Source: Mycobacterium sp.
GTDB lineage: Bacteria; Actinomycetota; Actinomycetes; Mycobacteriales; Mycobacteriaceae
Direction: 5' to 3'
Length of the DNA: 42,043 bases
Assembly (NCBI GenBank): GCA_020438865.1
Contig: JAGQTU010000030.1
Span: forward strand, 1-42,043
Shown: positions 1-7,308 of the stretch, piece after piece
Numbering within the stretch: position 1 is the first letter of the stretch
Layout: each line of letters starts with the position of its first letter
Position numbers and translations under genes: made by a program
The notes under the pieces: generated by a model
What the model was told of the DNA's origin: nothing
What the model saw: only the letters and a program-made list of their open reading frames with translations
Database searches by the model: none

Positions 1-795
1 GAAACCCCGGTCACGACACCGGAGTTGATCCCGGCGCGGAACGGTGCCGAGGTGGTGGCCGCCGAGGTGGACGGTGACACGCTGCACGTCGACGCGGTCA
101 GCTTCGTTCCCGGCTGCACCGGCGAACAGGATCCGGACGCGGTCGGCTTCGACGAGCTCGGCCGCATCACCGCGACCATGCACGACCATGCGCGCCGGTG
201 GGCGACCCCGGCCGGCTTCACCCGGTTCCGCTGGGACCTGGACACCGTCCTCGGGCCGCAGGCCCGCTGGGGGAACTGGCGGCTGGCGCCGGGCCTCACC
301 GAGAGCGACCACACCTGGATCGAGAGGGCGGCCGCGGACATCACGGCCAAACTCACCGAATTCGGTTGCGCACCAGACCGCTTCGGCCTGGTGCACGCCG
401 ACCTGCGGCTGGCCAACCTCATGGTCGACCCGGCCGACATCGGTGCCGGTATCACCGTGATCGACTTCGACGATTGCGGCTGGTCCTGGTACCTGGCCGA
501 TCTCGGCGCCGCGGTGTCGTTCATCGAGGACACCCCGGCGGGTGAGCGCATCATCGCCGACTGGCTCACCGGCTATCGCGAGATCGGAGCCATTCCGGCC
601 GCACACCTGGAACTCGTCCCGTCCTTCGTGATGATGCGCCGCATCATGCTCACCGCCTGGATCGCCTCACACCACGACGCCGACGCCGCCATCGGCGTCG
701 GCGGGCAGTTCGCGCCGGGCACCGCCCGGCTGGCCGAGCGCTATCTCGAGGACCGGACCTGGTTACGGGAAGCCATCTTCGGATCGAGGGTCTGA
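1..795 (+). CDS. APH-fold phosphotransferase, 5'-truncated by the window edge
   Basis: C-terminal part of a small-molecule kinase of the aminoglycoside phosphotransferase/choline kinase fold. The reading frame is open to base 1, so the true start lies outside the window; the in-frame TTG at 25 is probably not the start. The Brenner motif HADLRLAN (HxDxxxxN, catalytic loop) is followed by a hydrophobic strand and DFDDC, the Mg-binding Asp region, about 30 residues later. These two motifs in this spacing define the fold. The substrate cannot be read from sequence; homoserine-kinase-like and uncharacterised APH proteins share this pattern, and resistance should not be assumed. It ends 20 bp before the SDR gene on the same strand and may be cotranscribed with it. 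Confidence 0.8.
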   Translation, partial: ETPVTTPELIPARNGAEVVAAEVDGDTLHVDAVSFVPGCTGEQDPDAVGFDELGRITATMHDHARRWATPAGFTRFRWDLDTVLGPQARWGNWRLAPGLTESDHTWIERAAADITAKLTEFGCAPDRFGLVHADLRLANLMVDPADIGAGITVIDFDDCGWSWYLADLGAAVSFIEDTPAGERIIADWLTGYREIGAIPAAHLELVPSFVMMRRIMLTAWIASHHDADAAIGVGGQFAPGTARLAERYLEDRTWLREAIFGSRV

Positions 796-815
796 CGAAC
801 GGTAGGGGAGTTCAC

Positions 816-1592
816 ATGTTCGATCTGACCGGGACGGCGGTCCTGGTTACCGGCGGCAGCAAGGGCATCGGCCGCGGGATCGCCTCGGTGTTCGCCGCCG
901 CGGGCGCCGACGTGGCGATCGCCGCCAGGTCCCAAGCGGACCTCGACACCGTCGTCGCAGACCTCGGCCCCCTAGGTGCCGGAACCGTTCTCGGGGTGCG
1001 GGCCGACGTGAGCGACCCGGCATCGTGCGCGAATGCCGCTGCGGCGGTGCGGGACTCGTTCGGCGGGATCGACGTGGTGTGCGCGAACGCCGGGATCTTC
1101 CCGGACGCCCCGCTGGCCACCATGACGCCGGAACAACTGGGTGAGGTGCTCGACGTCAACGTGAAGGGCACCGTCTACATCGTGCAGGCCTGCCTGGATG
1201 CGCTGATCGCCTCGGGCCGCGGACGGGTGATCCTGACCTCGTCGATCACCGGGCCGATCACCGGCTTTCCGGGCTGGTCACACTACGGCGCCTCCAAGGC
1301 CGCCCAGCTTGGTTTCATGCGCACGGCCGCAATCGAATTGGCGCCCCACCACATCACCGTCAACGCGGTGCTGCCCGGCAACATCTACACCGAGGGCCTG
1401 GCCGACATGGGCGAGGAGTACATCGCCGGGATGACGCGGGCCATCCCCGCGGGCACCCTCGGCAAGCCGGAGGACATCGGCCACCTGGCCGCCTTCCTGG
1501 CCACCAGCGAGGCCGGCTACATCACCGGCCAGGCCATCGCCGTCGACGGCGGCCAGGTGCTACCCGAGTCACCGGACGCGGTGCGCCCGTAG
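816..1592 (+). CDS. SDR-family NAD(P)-dependent oxidoreductase
   Basis: Cytosolic short-chain dehydrogenase/reductase of 258 aa, the usual size for classical FabG-like SDRs. The Rossmann motif TGGSKGIG is at residues 12-19 and NAG at 91-93. The catalytic triad is a Ser near 143, Tyr157 and Lys161 (YGASK), followed by NAVLPG, typical of the substrate-loop region. The ATG at 816 follows a GGGGAG-type ribosome binding site (about 804-810). The substrate is unknown; these enzymes reduce 3-oxoacyl groups or oxidise secondary alcohols. The next gene, a GntR regulator, starts 3 bp after the stop, so the pair is probably an operon and the regulator may control it. Confidence 0.85.
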   Translation: MFDLTGTAVLVTGGSKGIGRGIASVFAAAGADVAIAARSQADLDTVVADLGPLGAGTVLGVRADVSDPASCANAAAAVRDSFGGIDVVCANAGIFPDAPLATMTPEQLGEVLDVNVKGTVYIVQACLDALIASGRGRVILTSSITGPITGFPGWSHYGASKAAQLGFMRTAAIELAPHHITVNAVLPGNIYTEGLADMGEEYIAGMTRAIPAGTLGKPEDIGHLAAFLATSEAGYITGQAIAVDGGQVLPESPDAVRP

Positions 1593-1595
1593 CCC

Positions 1596-2381
1596 ATGGC
1601 GGAGTCGCAGGGCGGACCGATCGCCGAGGACGTGCGGCGGCGGATCCTGTCCATGCTGGCCCAGGGGACGTTGCGGCCCGGATCCCGGCTGGGCACCGAA
1701 CGTGAGATGGCCGAGCGATTCGCGGTGTCGCGGTCGACGCTGCGCAGCGCGCTGCTGCCGCTGGGCCGGGCCGGCGTGCTGGAGCGGCGCACCGGCCGCA
1801 ACGGTGGCACGTTCGTGCGGGCGGACGTGGTGCAGCGGCACGCCGCGGAGCTGGCCGGACTGCCCGCGCGGCTGCGCAGCGGCGGGCATACCAGCGCCAC
1901 CCGGGTCTTGGCGACCGATCGCAGGCCCGCCACCCCGGCCGAAGCGACCGCACTCGAGATCGACAGCGGTGCCGAGGTTTTCGCGATCCGGCGGCTCCGG
2001 TTCGCCGACGGGGTTCCGTTGTCGGTGGATCACGCCTGCTTCCCGGTCGAGCAGGTGCCCGATCTGCTCGAGCAGCCGCTCGGCGGCTCCCTGTACGAGT
2101 TGTTCGCGGTCCGCTACCGGCTGGTGCCAGTGTCGTCGACCGAGACCATCGAGGTGGTCAGCGCCAGCCCCCGCGAGGCGCACTGGCTGGGCATCCCCAA
2201 CCGCAGGCCGCTGCTGGCCATCACCCGCATCACCCGCGACGGCGCCGACCGGCCCTTCGAGTACGCCTACGACCTGTTCCGGGCCGATCGGGTGCGGCTG
2301 ACGGCGACGACCTCGAGCGTGGCCGCCCGCGAACGGCCGGGTGCCGACGGCCGGGTGGAGCGTTCCGTGAGCAGCGGTTGA
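1596..2381 (+). CDS. GntR-family (HutC/UTRA) transcriptional regulator
   Basis: DNA-binding repressor-type protein of 261 aa. The N-terminal winged helix (about residues 10-75) contains the GntR signature: RRRILSMLAQGTLRPGSRL, then EREMAERFAVSRSTLR and a wing with RRTGRNGGTFV. The remaining part (about 95-235) has the UTRA ligand-binding pattern, including FADGVPLSVDHACF, LYELF and ETIEVVSASPREA, so it belongs to the HutC subfamily. The effector is not evident. It starts 3 bp after the SDR stop codon and is likely cotranscribed and translationally coupled with it. The natural hypothesis is local control of the SDR or of neighbouring metabolism; this is inference from position only. Confidence 0.85.
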   Translation: MAESQGGPIAEDVRRRILSMLAQGTLRPGSRLGTEREMAERFAVSRSTLRSALLPLGRAGVLERRTGRNGGTFVRADVVQRHAAELAGLPARLRSGGHTSATRVLATDRRPATPAEATALEIDSGAEVFAIRRLRFADGVPLSVDHACFPVEQVPDLLEQPLGGSLYELFAVRYRLVPVSSTETIEVVSASPREAHWLGIPNRRPLLAITRITRDGADRPFEYAYDLFRADRVRLTATTSSVAARERPGADGRVERSVSSG

Positions 2382-2390
2382 TCGGCCGAC

Positions 2391-2396
2391 TAGCGT
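2391..2396 (+). promoter_or_regulatory. -10 box of a predicted leaderless transcript (FKBP gene)
   Basis: TAGCGT fits the mycobacterial TANNNT -10 pattern and lies 7 nt before the GTG at 2404. Transcription would begin at or next to the start codon. This favours GTG 2404 over the in-frame GTG at 2395, which lies inside the -10 box. Confidence 0.5.
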
Positions 2397-2403
2397 GGGA
2401 CCG

Positions 2404-2766
2404 GTGACGACGAAACCTGAAATCGAGTTCCCCGACGGTCCCGCGCCCGCCGAACTGGTCATCGAGGACCTGGTGGTCGGCGAGGGTGACGAGGCCAAGC
2501 CTGGCGCCACGGTGGAGGTGCACTACGTCGGAGTCGAGTACGACACCGGCGACGAGTTCGACAGCTCCTGGAACCGCGGCGAGTCCATCTCCTTCCCGCT
2601 GCGCGGCCTGATCCAGGGCTGGCAGGACGGCATCCCCGGCATGCGGGTCGGCGGCCGCCGCCAGTTGACCATCCCGCCCGAGCAGGCCTACGGCCCGGCG
2701 GGCTCGGGCCACCGGCTCTCGGGCAAGACGCTCATCTTCGTCATCGACCTGCTGGGCACCCGATGA
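2404..2766 (+). CDS. FKBP-type peptidyl-prolyl cis-trans isomerase
   Basis: Small single-domain FKBP of 120 aa that catalyses proline isomerisation during protein folding. Family hallmarks read directly: VHYVGVEYDTGDEFDSSW near the start of the fold, GLIQGWQDGIPGMRVGGRR in the middle, IPPEQAYG and a final IFVIDLL strand. No signal peptide or membrane segment is present, so it should be cytosolic. The start was chosen at GTG 2404 (VTTKPEIEF) because a TANNNT box sits 7 nt upstream; GTG 2395 would add three residues. Actinobacterial homologues usually begin with a similar short TTKPEI-type leader. The gene stands alone between the GntR gene and the arf operon. Confidence 0.9.
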   Translation: MTTKPEIEFPDGPAPAELVIEDLVVGEGDEAKPGATVEVHYVGVEYDTGDEFDSSWNRGESISFPLRGLIQGWQDGIPGMRVGGRRQLTIPPEQAYGPAGSGHRLSGKTLIFVIDLLGTR

Positions 2767-2960
2767 CCTGATCCGCCTGTCACCGGGTGAACGCCGGGTG
2801 ACCGCTGGGCACCCTCAGTGAAGAATCGGTGGTTCGCTGGCGACAGCGTTTGCTGATTTCATCAGAATCCGGCGATACGTTTGTGTTGCCGCGTTCCCCG
2901 TCGTATCGTTCATCGGTTCGAGTAATTGACGCGCCGGTCAGACGGTGGAGGAGGGAACCG
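2767..2960 (+). promoter_or_regulatory. Upstream region of the arfABC operon
   Basis: This 194-bp gap is richer in AT than its neighbours between about 2845 and 2935. A possible promoter is TTTGTG (2881-2886), an 18-nt spacer and TATCGT (2905-2910), which would give a leader of about 45 nt to the ATG at 2961. A short inverted repeat, CTGAT-TTC-ATCAG, lies at 2853-2865. Two copies of CCGGGTGA lie just after the FKBP gene (about 2784-2802). No clear intrinsic terminator or other gene was seen. In M. tuberculosis this operon responds to acid pH, but no known regulator site was recognised here. Confidence 0.35.
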
Positions 2961-3932
2961 ATGACGGGTTCCGATGATGCGCGGGTGAGTGCCACGGCAA
3001 CGGAGTGGCGTACCGAATCGAGGTACTACCGCCGTCCACCGGGGTGGGGCTGGCTGCTGGGTCTGCTGCTCATCCCACTCCTGCTCGGCCTGATCGGCTG
3101 GGGCACGCTGAGCAAGCCCAAGGTCAGTGTGAGCACGCCGAGCATCGGCATCACCGCGCCGAGCATCTCGGTGCCCTCGCTGCCGTCGCTGAACTTCGCG
3201 CCGCTGTCGATCCTGCGCAATGGCAACGACTTCACCCTCACCGGTGACCTGCCCGACCTGAACGTCAAGACCGCCCTGCTCAACGCGCTCAAGGCGGCCT
3301 TCGGTTCCGGCGTAAACCTGATCGACAAGCTGAACATCAAGGCCGGCGTCAGCAGTCCCGACTTCTCCGGACTCGGCGGGCTGTTCAAGGCCGCCGTCGA
3401 CGTTCCGGACTTCAACTTCAACATCGAGGGCGGCACGCTGACCCTCACCGGCACCGCGCCGTCCGAGGAGATCAAGGCCGGTGTCGAGGCCGCCGCGAAG
3501 GCGGCGTGGCCGAACGTCACGATCGTCAACAACATCGTCGTCAAGGGTGCGGCGCCCAGTGGGACGGGGAGCTGCGGTGATCTGCAGACCGACATCACCG
3601 CCGCGCTCAAGACGCCGATCACCTTCGAGACCGACGGCTTCACCCTGACGGCGGCGACCAGGCAGGAACTCTCCGCTGTCGCCGAGAAGCTGAAGGCCTG
3701 CCCGGACGCCAAGGTCGCGATCGTCGGGCACACCGACAACACCGGCAACGACGCCATCAACAACCCGTTGAGCGCGAATCGGGCCAAGTCGGTCGGCGAT
3801 TACCTGGTCTCCCAGGGTGTTTCGGCGGGACAGGTCACCACGAAGGGTGTCGGCTCCAGCCAGCCGGTCGCCGGTAACGACACCGATGCCGGGCGGGCCC
3901 AGAACCGCCGCACCGACATCACAGTGAGCTAG
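2961..3932 (+). CDS. arfA: Peptidoglycan-binding membrane protein ArfA (OmpATb)
   Basis: Orthologue of M. tuberculosis OmpATb (Rv0899), an envelope protein linked to growth and ammonia release in acid. The 323-aa product has an N-terminal membrane segment (about residues 29-49, WGWLLGLLLIPLLLGLIGW), a central BON-type region (about 80-200, with FTLTGDLPD and LTLTGTAPS repeats) and a C-terminal OmpA-like peptidoglycan-binding domain (about 205-323). The last contains VGHTDNTGNDAINNPLSANR and GRAQNRRTDI, the usual ligand-binding elements. ATG 2961 was chosen because GGAGGAGGGA (2946-2955) precedes it and the length matches OmpATb; an open frame extends back to 2829 but adds no family sequence. 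It heads the arfABC operon. Confidence 0.95.
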   Translation: MTGSDDARVSATATEWRTESRYYRRPPGWGWLLGLLLIPLLLGLIGWGTLSKPKVSVSTPSIGITAPSISVPSLPSLNFAPLSILRNGNDFTLTGDLPDLNVKTALLNALKAAFGSGVNLIDKLNIKAGVSSPDFSGLGGLFKAAVDVPDFNFNIEGGTLTLTGTAPSEEIKAGVEAAAKAAWPNVTIVNNIVVKGAAPSGTGSCGDLQTDITAALKTPITFETDGFTLTAATRQELSAVAEKLKACPDAKVAIVGHTDNTGNDAINNPLSANRAKSVGDYLVSQGVSAGQVTTKGVGSSQPVAGNDTDAGRAQNRRTDITVS

Positions 3933-3943
3933 GGAGTATCGAC

Positions 3944-4096
3944 ATGGGATTCGTCATTCAGTGGTTGTGGTATCTGCTGGCCTTCGCGGTCGGGTCGGCG
4001 GTCGCCTGGGTGCTCACGGTGCTGACCATCCGGCATACCAGCAGGGAAGAGGCCATCGCGGACCTGCCCGGCTCGCGTGAGATTGGAGCACGGTGA
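3944..4096 (+). CDS. arfB: Small membrane protein ArfB
   Basis: Fifty-residue single-pass membrane protein, the same length as M. tuberculosis ArfB. It starts MGFVIQWLWYLLAFAVGSA, continues with a hydrophobic helix to about residue 29, and ends in a charged tail (HTSREEAIADLPGSREIGAR). It lies 11 bp after arfA, and its TGA overlaps the arfC ATG by one base (TGATG), so the three genes are translationally linked. In M. tuberculosis the arfBC products are needed for full ArfA function in acid; the biochemical role of ArfB is unknown. Confidence 0.92.
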   Translation: MGFVIQWLWYLLAFAVGSAVAWVLTVLTIRHTSREEAIADLPGSREIGAR

Positions 4097-4974
4097 TGCA
4101 GAACCTCAATTGGTGGCTGATGGCGCTGGCCTTCATCCTCGGCTTCGTCGCCTTCCTGCTGCTGACCGTCCGCAAGGTCACCCGTGAGGTGCCGGTGAGT
4201 CGCACGGTGTCGGCGGCTGTCGGCGGCGGCGCCAAGGTCGCCGCTGCCGCGGCGGCGGGCGCAACCGCGGCGAAGCTGACCGGCGGTGGCGAGGAGCCCT
4301 ACGGCAGCGGGTCGCTGCGGTTGGCCGCGGGCGCGGTCGTCCCGTCGGGATACACCATCAAGGGCAACGAGGACTCGATGCTCTACCACACGACCGAGAG
4401 CCCCTGGTACAAGCAGACCATCGCCGAGGTGTGGTTCAACGCCGAATCTGCCGCTCAGCGTGCGGGTTTCACGCGCTGGGACGCCAAGGACAAGGGCGCT
4501 TCCGGAGTCGCCAAGCTCGCCGACGTGCCTGCCGGCCCGTACGGCAAGGGTTCGGCCAAGGCCGGCGCCGGCGGCAGCGGCCCGGAGGGCTGGACCATCA
4601 AGGGCAACGAGGACTCGATGCTCTACCACACCCTCGAAAGTCCTTGGTACAAGCAGACGATCGCCGAGGTGTGGTTCAACGAGGAGACGACCGCCAAGGC
4701 CGCGGGCTTCACCCGTTGGGACGACAAGGGCAAGGGTATCAAGGTCGCCGCGCTCGCCGACGTGCCCGCGGGCCCGTACGGCAAGGGTTCGGCCAAGCCC
4801 GGCGCCGGTGGCAGTGGCCCGGCCGGCTGGCTGATCAAGGGCAACGAGGACTCGATGCTCTACCATCCGCCGGACAGCCCGGCCTACAACGAGACGATCG
4901 CCGAGGTGTGGTTCTTCGACGAGGAGACCGCCAAGGCGGCCGGTTTCGACAAGTGGGACAAGAACTTCAAATAG
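4096..4974 (+). CDS. arfC: ArfC with three C-terminal 'sunset'-type repeats
   Basis: Third gene of the arf operon, 292 aa. It has an N-terminal membrane anchor (residues about 5-25, NWWLMALAFILGFVAFLLL) and an Ala/Gly-rich linker, then three near-identical 42-residue modules. Each module runs from IKGNEDSMLYH through W/Y-x-x-TIAEVWF to AGF-x-x-WD. The module resembles the small 'sunset' domain named in annotations of an ArfC variant. Modules are joined by a repeated linker, LADVPAGPYGKGSAK. ATG 4096 overlaps the arfB stop; the GTG at 4093 is an alternative. The repeats are presumably outside the membrane and may bind an envelope component, but this is inference. Confidence 0.88.
   Translation: MQNLNWWLMALAFILGFVAFLLLTVRKVTREVPVSRTVSAAVGGGAKVAAAAAAGATAAKLTGGGEEPYGSGSLRLAAGAVVPSGYTIKGNEDSMLYHTTESPWYKQTIAEVWFNAESAAQRAGFTRWDAKDKGASGVAKLADVPAGPYGKGSAKAGAGGSGPEGWTIKGNEDSMLYHTLESPWYKQTIAEVWFNEETTAKAAGFTRWDDKGKGIKVAALADVPAGPYGKGSAKPGAGGSGPAGWLIKGNEDSMLYHPPDSPAYNETIAEVWFFDEETAKAAGFDKWDKNFK
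4357..4959 (+). repeat. Three in-frame 126-nt repeats inside arfC
   Basis: Copies at 4357-4482, 4597-4722 and 4834-4959 are spaced 240 and 237 nt apart. The run ATCAAGGGCAACGAGGACTC is identical in all three and continues identically through the next few codons. The linkers between copies are also near-identical. This looks like recent module amplification by in-frame duplication. Confidence 0.9.
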
Positions 4975-4991
4975 CCCCGGGGGCATAGCCG

Positions 4992-5040
4992 GTGCCCACC
5001 TCCGCGCGACTCCGCACCCCTGTCGCCCGGAGGTGGGCAC
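4992..5040. terminator. Bidirectional hairpin between arfC and prrB
   Basis: GTGCCCACCTCC (4992-5003) and its exact reverse complement GGAGGTGGGCAC (5029-5040) form a 12-bp stem, extendable by one G-C pair, around a loop of about 25 nt. It sits between the stops of convergent arfC and prrB. There is no U-run, as is common for mycobacterial terminators, so it could also stabilise the 3' ends. Confidence 0.6.
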
Positions 5041-5065
5041 TATCCATATCGGCGGGGTGTCCGCG

Positions 5066-6406
5066 CTACTGCGGCGCGGGCAGCCGCAGCATCAGCCGGG
5101 TGCCACCGAGCGGGCTGTCCTCCAATGCCGCTGTGCCGCCGTGGATCTCGGCCTGCTGCGCCACCAGCGCCAGCCCGAGGCCCGACCCGGAACGTGAAGC
5201 CGTCGACCCGCGGGCGAACCGCTCGAACACGGCCTCCCGCTCGTCCTCGGGCACCCCGGTGCCGTTGTCGTCGACCGCGATCTCGACACCGTCGCGGGAG
5301 CTGACCGCCGAGAGTTGCACCCGGGTGGCCCCGCCGTGCTTCACCGCGTTGGCGATCGCGTTGTCCACGGTCAGCCGGAGCCCGGCGGGCAGCCCGATGA
5401 TGATGCACGTCGGCGAGGGCACCAGGGACACCTCGAGGTCCGGATACACCCGCATCGCGTCATGGGCGGCCCGGTCGAGCAATTCGGTGATGTCGACCGG
5501 CACCTGATCGGCCTCCGTCGAGAGCTCGCCCTGCGCCAGTCGTTCCAGGGCGCCCAGCGTGGCCTCGATCCGGCTCTGGGTGCGGATGACGTCGCCGAGC
5601 ACCTCGCTGCGCTGGTCGTCGGGCAGGTCCAGGGTGGTCAGCACCTCGAGGTTGGTGCGCATCGCCGTGAGCGGGGTGCGCAGTTCGTGGGCCGAGACCG
5701 CCGCGAAGTCACGCGCCGACGCCAGCGCCGCCTTGGTGCGGTCCTGCTCCTTCCAGATCCGCTCGAGCAGACCCTTGAGCGCCTCGCCGATCTCGACGGC
5801 CTCGGTGGCACCGCCCACCTCGACGTCGGGGGCTTCGTCGCCGGCCTCGATCTGCCGGGTCTGCTGGGCCAGCCTGCGGAACGGCCGGACCGCGAACGCC
5901 GCGAGCAGCCAGCCGAGCAGGCCGGCGGCGCCGACCGCGAACACGCAGATCACCAGCACCCGGCGGTGCAGACTTTTGGTGTCGGCGATGGTGTCGTCGT
6001 AGGTGGCGCCCACCGCCAGGGTCGTCGGCTCCGTGGCGTACGGGATCTCGACCGTGCGCACCCGGTAGCGCACACCGTCGACGTCGGTGGTGGCGTAGTC
6101 GGCGTCCAGCTTGGGCAGCACGACGGGGGAGTTGGACCGAACCTGATCGCCGCGGCGGACCGTGATCACCACGTTCTGGTCGTTGGGTGACGGCGGGATC
6201 TGGTCCAGCCCGCGCGGCACGAACGGCACCGCGAATCCGGCGGCCTCGTCGAGCCGGCGGTCGAGGCGCTCGAGGCGGTCGTTGGTGATGCCGATCCAGA
6301 CGATGGTCCCGACGATCGTGACGACGATCGCCGCCCCGATGGCCGTCGCGAACGCCACCCGGGTCCGCAGCGACGGTGTGCGGCGGAAGATCCGCGACAA
6401 CGTCAT
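5066..6406 (-). CDS. prrB: Sensor histidine kinase PrrB
   Basis: Membrane sensor kinase that phosphorylates PrrA. The 446-aa length equals M. tuberculosis PrrB. Two transmembrane helices (about 16-40 and 150-170) flank an extracytoplasmic sensor; a HAMP linker follows (FAVRPFRRLA). The H-box AVSAHELRTPLTA holds His240, the phospho-accepting residue in the family. The N-box DNAIANAVKHGG, G1 DDNGTGVPEDE and G2 GSGLGLALV complete the ATPase domain. An ATG ten codons upstream keeps the frame open, but ATG 6406 was chosen because it gives the conserved MTLSRIF start and lies 1 bp after the prrA stop. It converges on arfC. Confidence 0.96.
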   Translation of the reverse strand: MTLSRIFRRTPSLRTRVAFATAIGAAIVVTIVGTIVWIGITNDRLERLDRRLDEAAGFAVPFVPRGLDQIPPSPNDQNVVITVRRGDQVRSNSPVVLPKLDADYATTDVDGVRYRVRTVEIPYATEPTTLAVGATYDDTIADTKSLHRRVLVICVFAVGAAGLLGWLLAAFAVRPFRRLAQQTRQIEAGDEAPDVEVGGATEAVEIGEALKGLLERIWKEQDRTKAALASARDFAAVSAHELRTPLTAMRTNLEVLTTLDLPDDQRSEVLGDVIRTQSRIEATLGALERLAQGELSTEADQVPVDITELLDRAAHDAMRVYPDLEVSLVPSPTCIIIGLPAGLRLTVDNAIANAVKHGGATRVQLSAVSSRDGVEIAVDDNGTGVPEDEREAVFERFARGSTASRSGSGLGLALVAQQAEIHGGTAALEDSPLGGTRLMLRLPAPQ

Positions 6407-6407
6407 C

Positions 6408-7109
6408 TCATTGCGTGCGCAGTACGAAGCCAACACCCCGCACCGTGTGCAGCAGGCGCGGCGCCCCGCCGGCCTCCAGCTTGCGGCGCAGATAGCCGAT
6501 GAACACGTCGACGACGTTGGTGTCGGCGGCGAAGTCGTAGCCCCACACCAGTTCCAGCAGCTGGGCGCGGCTCAGCACCGCGGTCTTGTGCTCGGCGAGC
6601 ACCGCCAGCAGGTCGAACTCGCGTTTGGTCAGGTCGACATCGACGCCGTTGACCCGGGCACGCCGGCCCGGGATGTCGACCTCGAGCGGCCCGACCTGGA
6701 TGGTCTCCGAGGAGAACGTGGCGGTCGAGCCGCGCCTGCGCAGCAGGGCCTTCACCCGCGCCACCAACTCGGCCAGGTTGAAGGGTTTCACCAGGTAGTC
6801 GTCGGCGCCGGCCTCCAGGCCAGCCACCCGGTCGTCGACCGAGCTGCGGGCCGACAGCACGCAGACCGGCACGTCGTTGTCCATGGCGCGCAGCGCGGTC
6901 ACGACGCTGACACCGTCCAGCACCGGCATGTTGATGTCGAGCACGATCGCGTCGGGCCGGGTCTCGGTGGCGCTGCGCAGGGCCTCGGCGCCGTCGACGG
7001 CGGTGGACACCTCGAACCCGGAGAGCCGCAGCCCCCGCTCCAGGGACGCCAGGACGTCGGGGTCGTCGTCGACCACGAGCACCCGCGGGGAGGCCGAAGA
7101 ACTGTCCAT
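6408..7109 (-). CDS. prrA: Response regulator PrrA (OmpR family)
   Basis: DNA-binding response regulator of 233 aa. The receiver domain has acidic residues DDD near 14-16, phospho-acceptor Asp58 (VLDINMP) and conserved Lys108 (LVKPF). The C-terminal OmpR-type winged helix includes [28 protein letters not shown] and [13 protein letters not shown], nearly identical to M. tuberculosis PrrA. ATG 7109 was chosen because only a short MDSSSASPR leader precedes the receiver fold. It is the first gene of prrAB, with 1 bp between prrA and prrB. PrrAB is conserved across mycobacteria and essential in M. tuberculosis. Confidence 0.96.
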   Translation of the reverse strand: MDSSSASPRVLVVDDDPDVLASLERGLRLSGFEVSTAVDGAEALRSATETRPDAIVLDINMPVLDGVSVVTALRAMDNDVPVCVLSARSSVDDRVAGLEAGADDYLVKPFNLAELVARVKALLRRRGSTATFSSETIQVGPLEVDIPGRRARVNGVDVDLTKREFDLLAVLAEHKTAVLSRAQLLELVWGYDFAADTNVVDVFIGYLRRKLEAGGAPRLLHTVRGVGFVLRTQ

Positions 7110-7308
7110 GCGCCTATCTTGCCCGATCGCCAGCCGCACCCGTGGGAGGTGGGGGGAACGATTTGACCTCACGCTTTGTTGAGGTTCTACCGTGGTGCCG
7201 TCGCGGCGAAGCGCCGGTGTGTCGGGCGTGCGTGACATGATCGAGGCCGGGGGTCGGCCGCCGTGACAAGTCGCACGTGAGGTGTAGCTGACAGGGAGAC
7301 GATCCGTC
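7110..7308. promoter_or_regulatory. Divergent control region between prrA and the ABC exporter
   Basis: This 199-bp region must hold the promoters of both flanking operons. An inverted repeat ACCTCA-N8-TGAGGT lies at 7166-7185. It begins inside a TTGACC element (7163-7168) that could be a forward -35, with TACCGT (7188-7193) as a possible -10 after a long 19-nt spacer. AGGGAG at 7293-7298 is the ribosome binding site for the exporter gene. Whether PrrA binds here is unknown. Confidence 0.35.

Noticed and set aside
1-795. Aminoglycoside-resistance gene
   Set aside because: Only the general APH fold motifs are visible; nothing points to an aminoglycoside substrate, and the N terminus is missing.
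2829-2960. In-frame N-terminal extension of ArfA from 2829
   Set aside because: It has no family similarity, a strong ribosome binding site precedes ATG 2961, and the length from 2961 matches OmpATb.
4357-4959. The regular repeats in arfC as a CRISPR-like array
   Set aside because: The repeats are 126 nt, in-frame coding and joined by similar linkers, with no short spacer pattern.
5315-6190. Long forward ORF antisense to prrB, and similar long ORFs opposite ctpE, accD3, oxc and the ABC genes
   Set aside because: High GC gives long shadow frames. Their products are rich in Arg, Gly, His and Asp without domains, while the opposite strand encodes clear conserved proteins.
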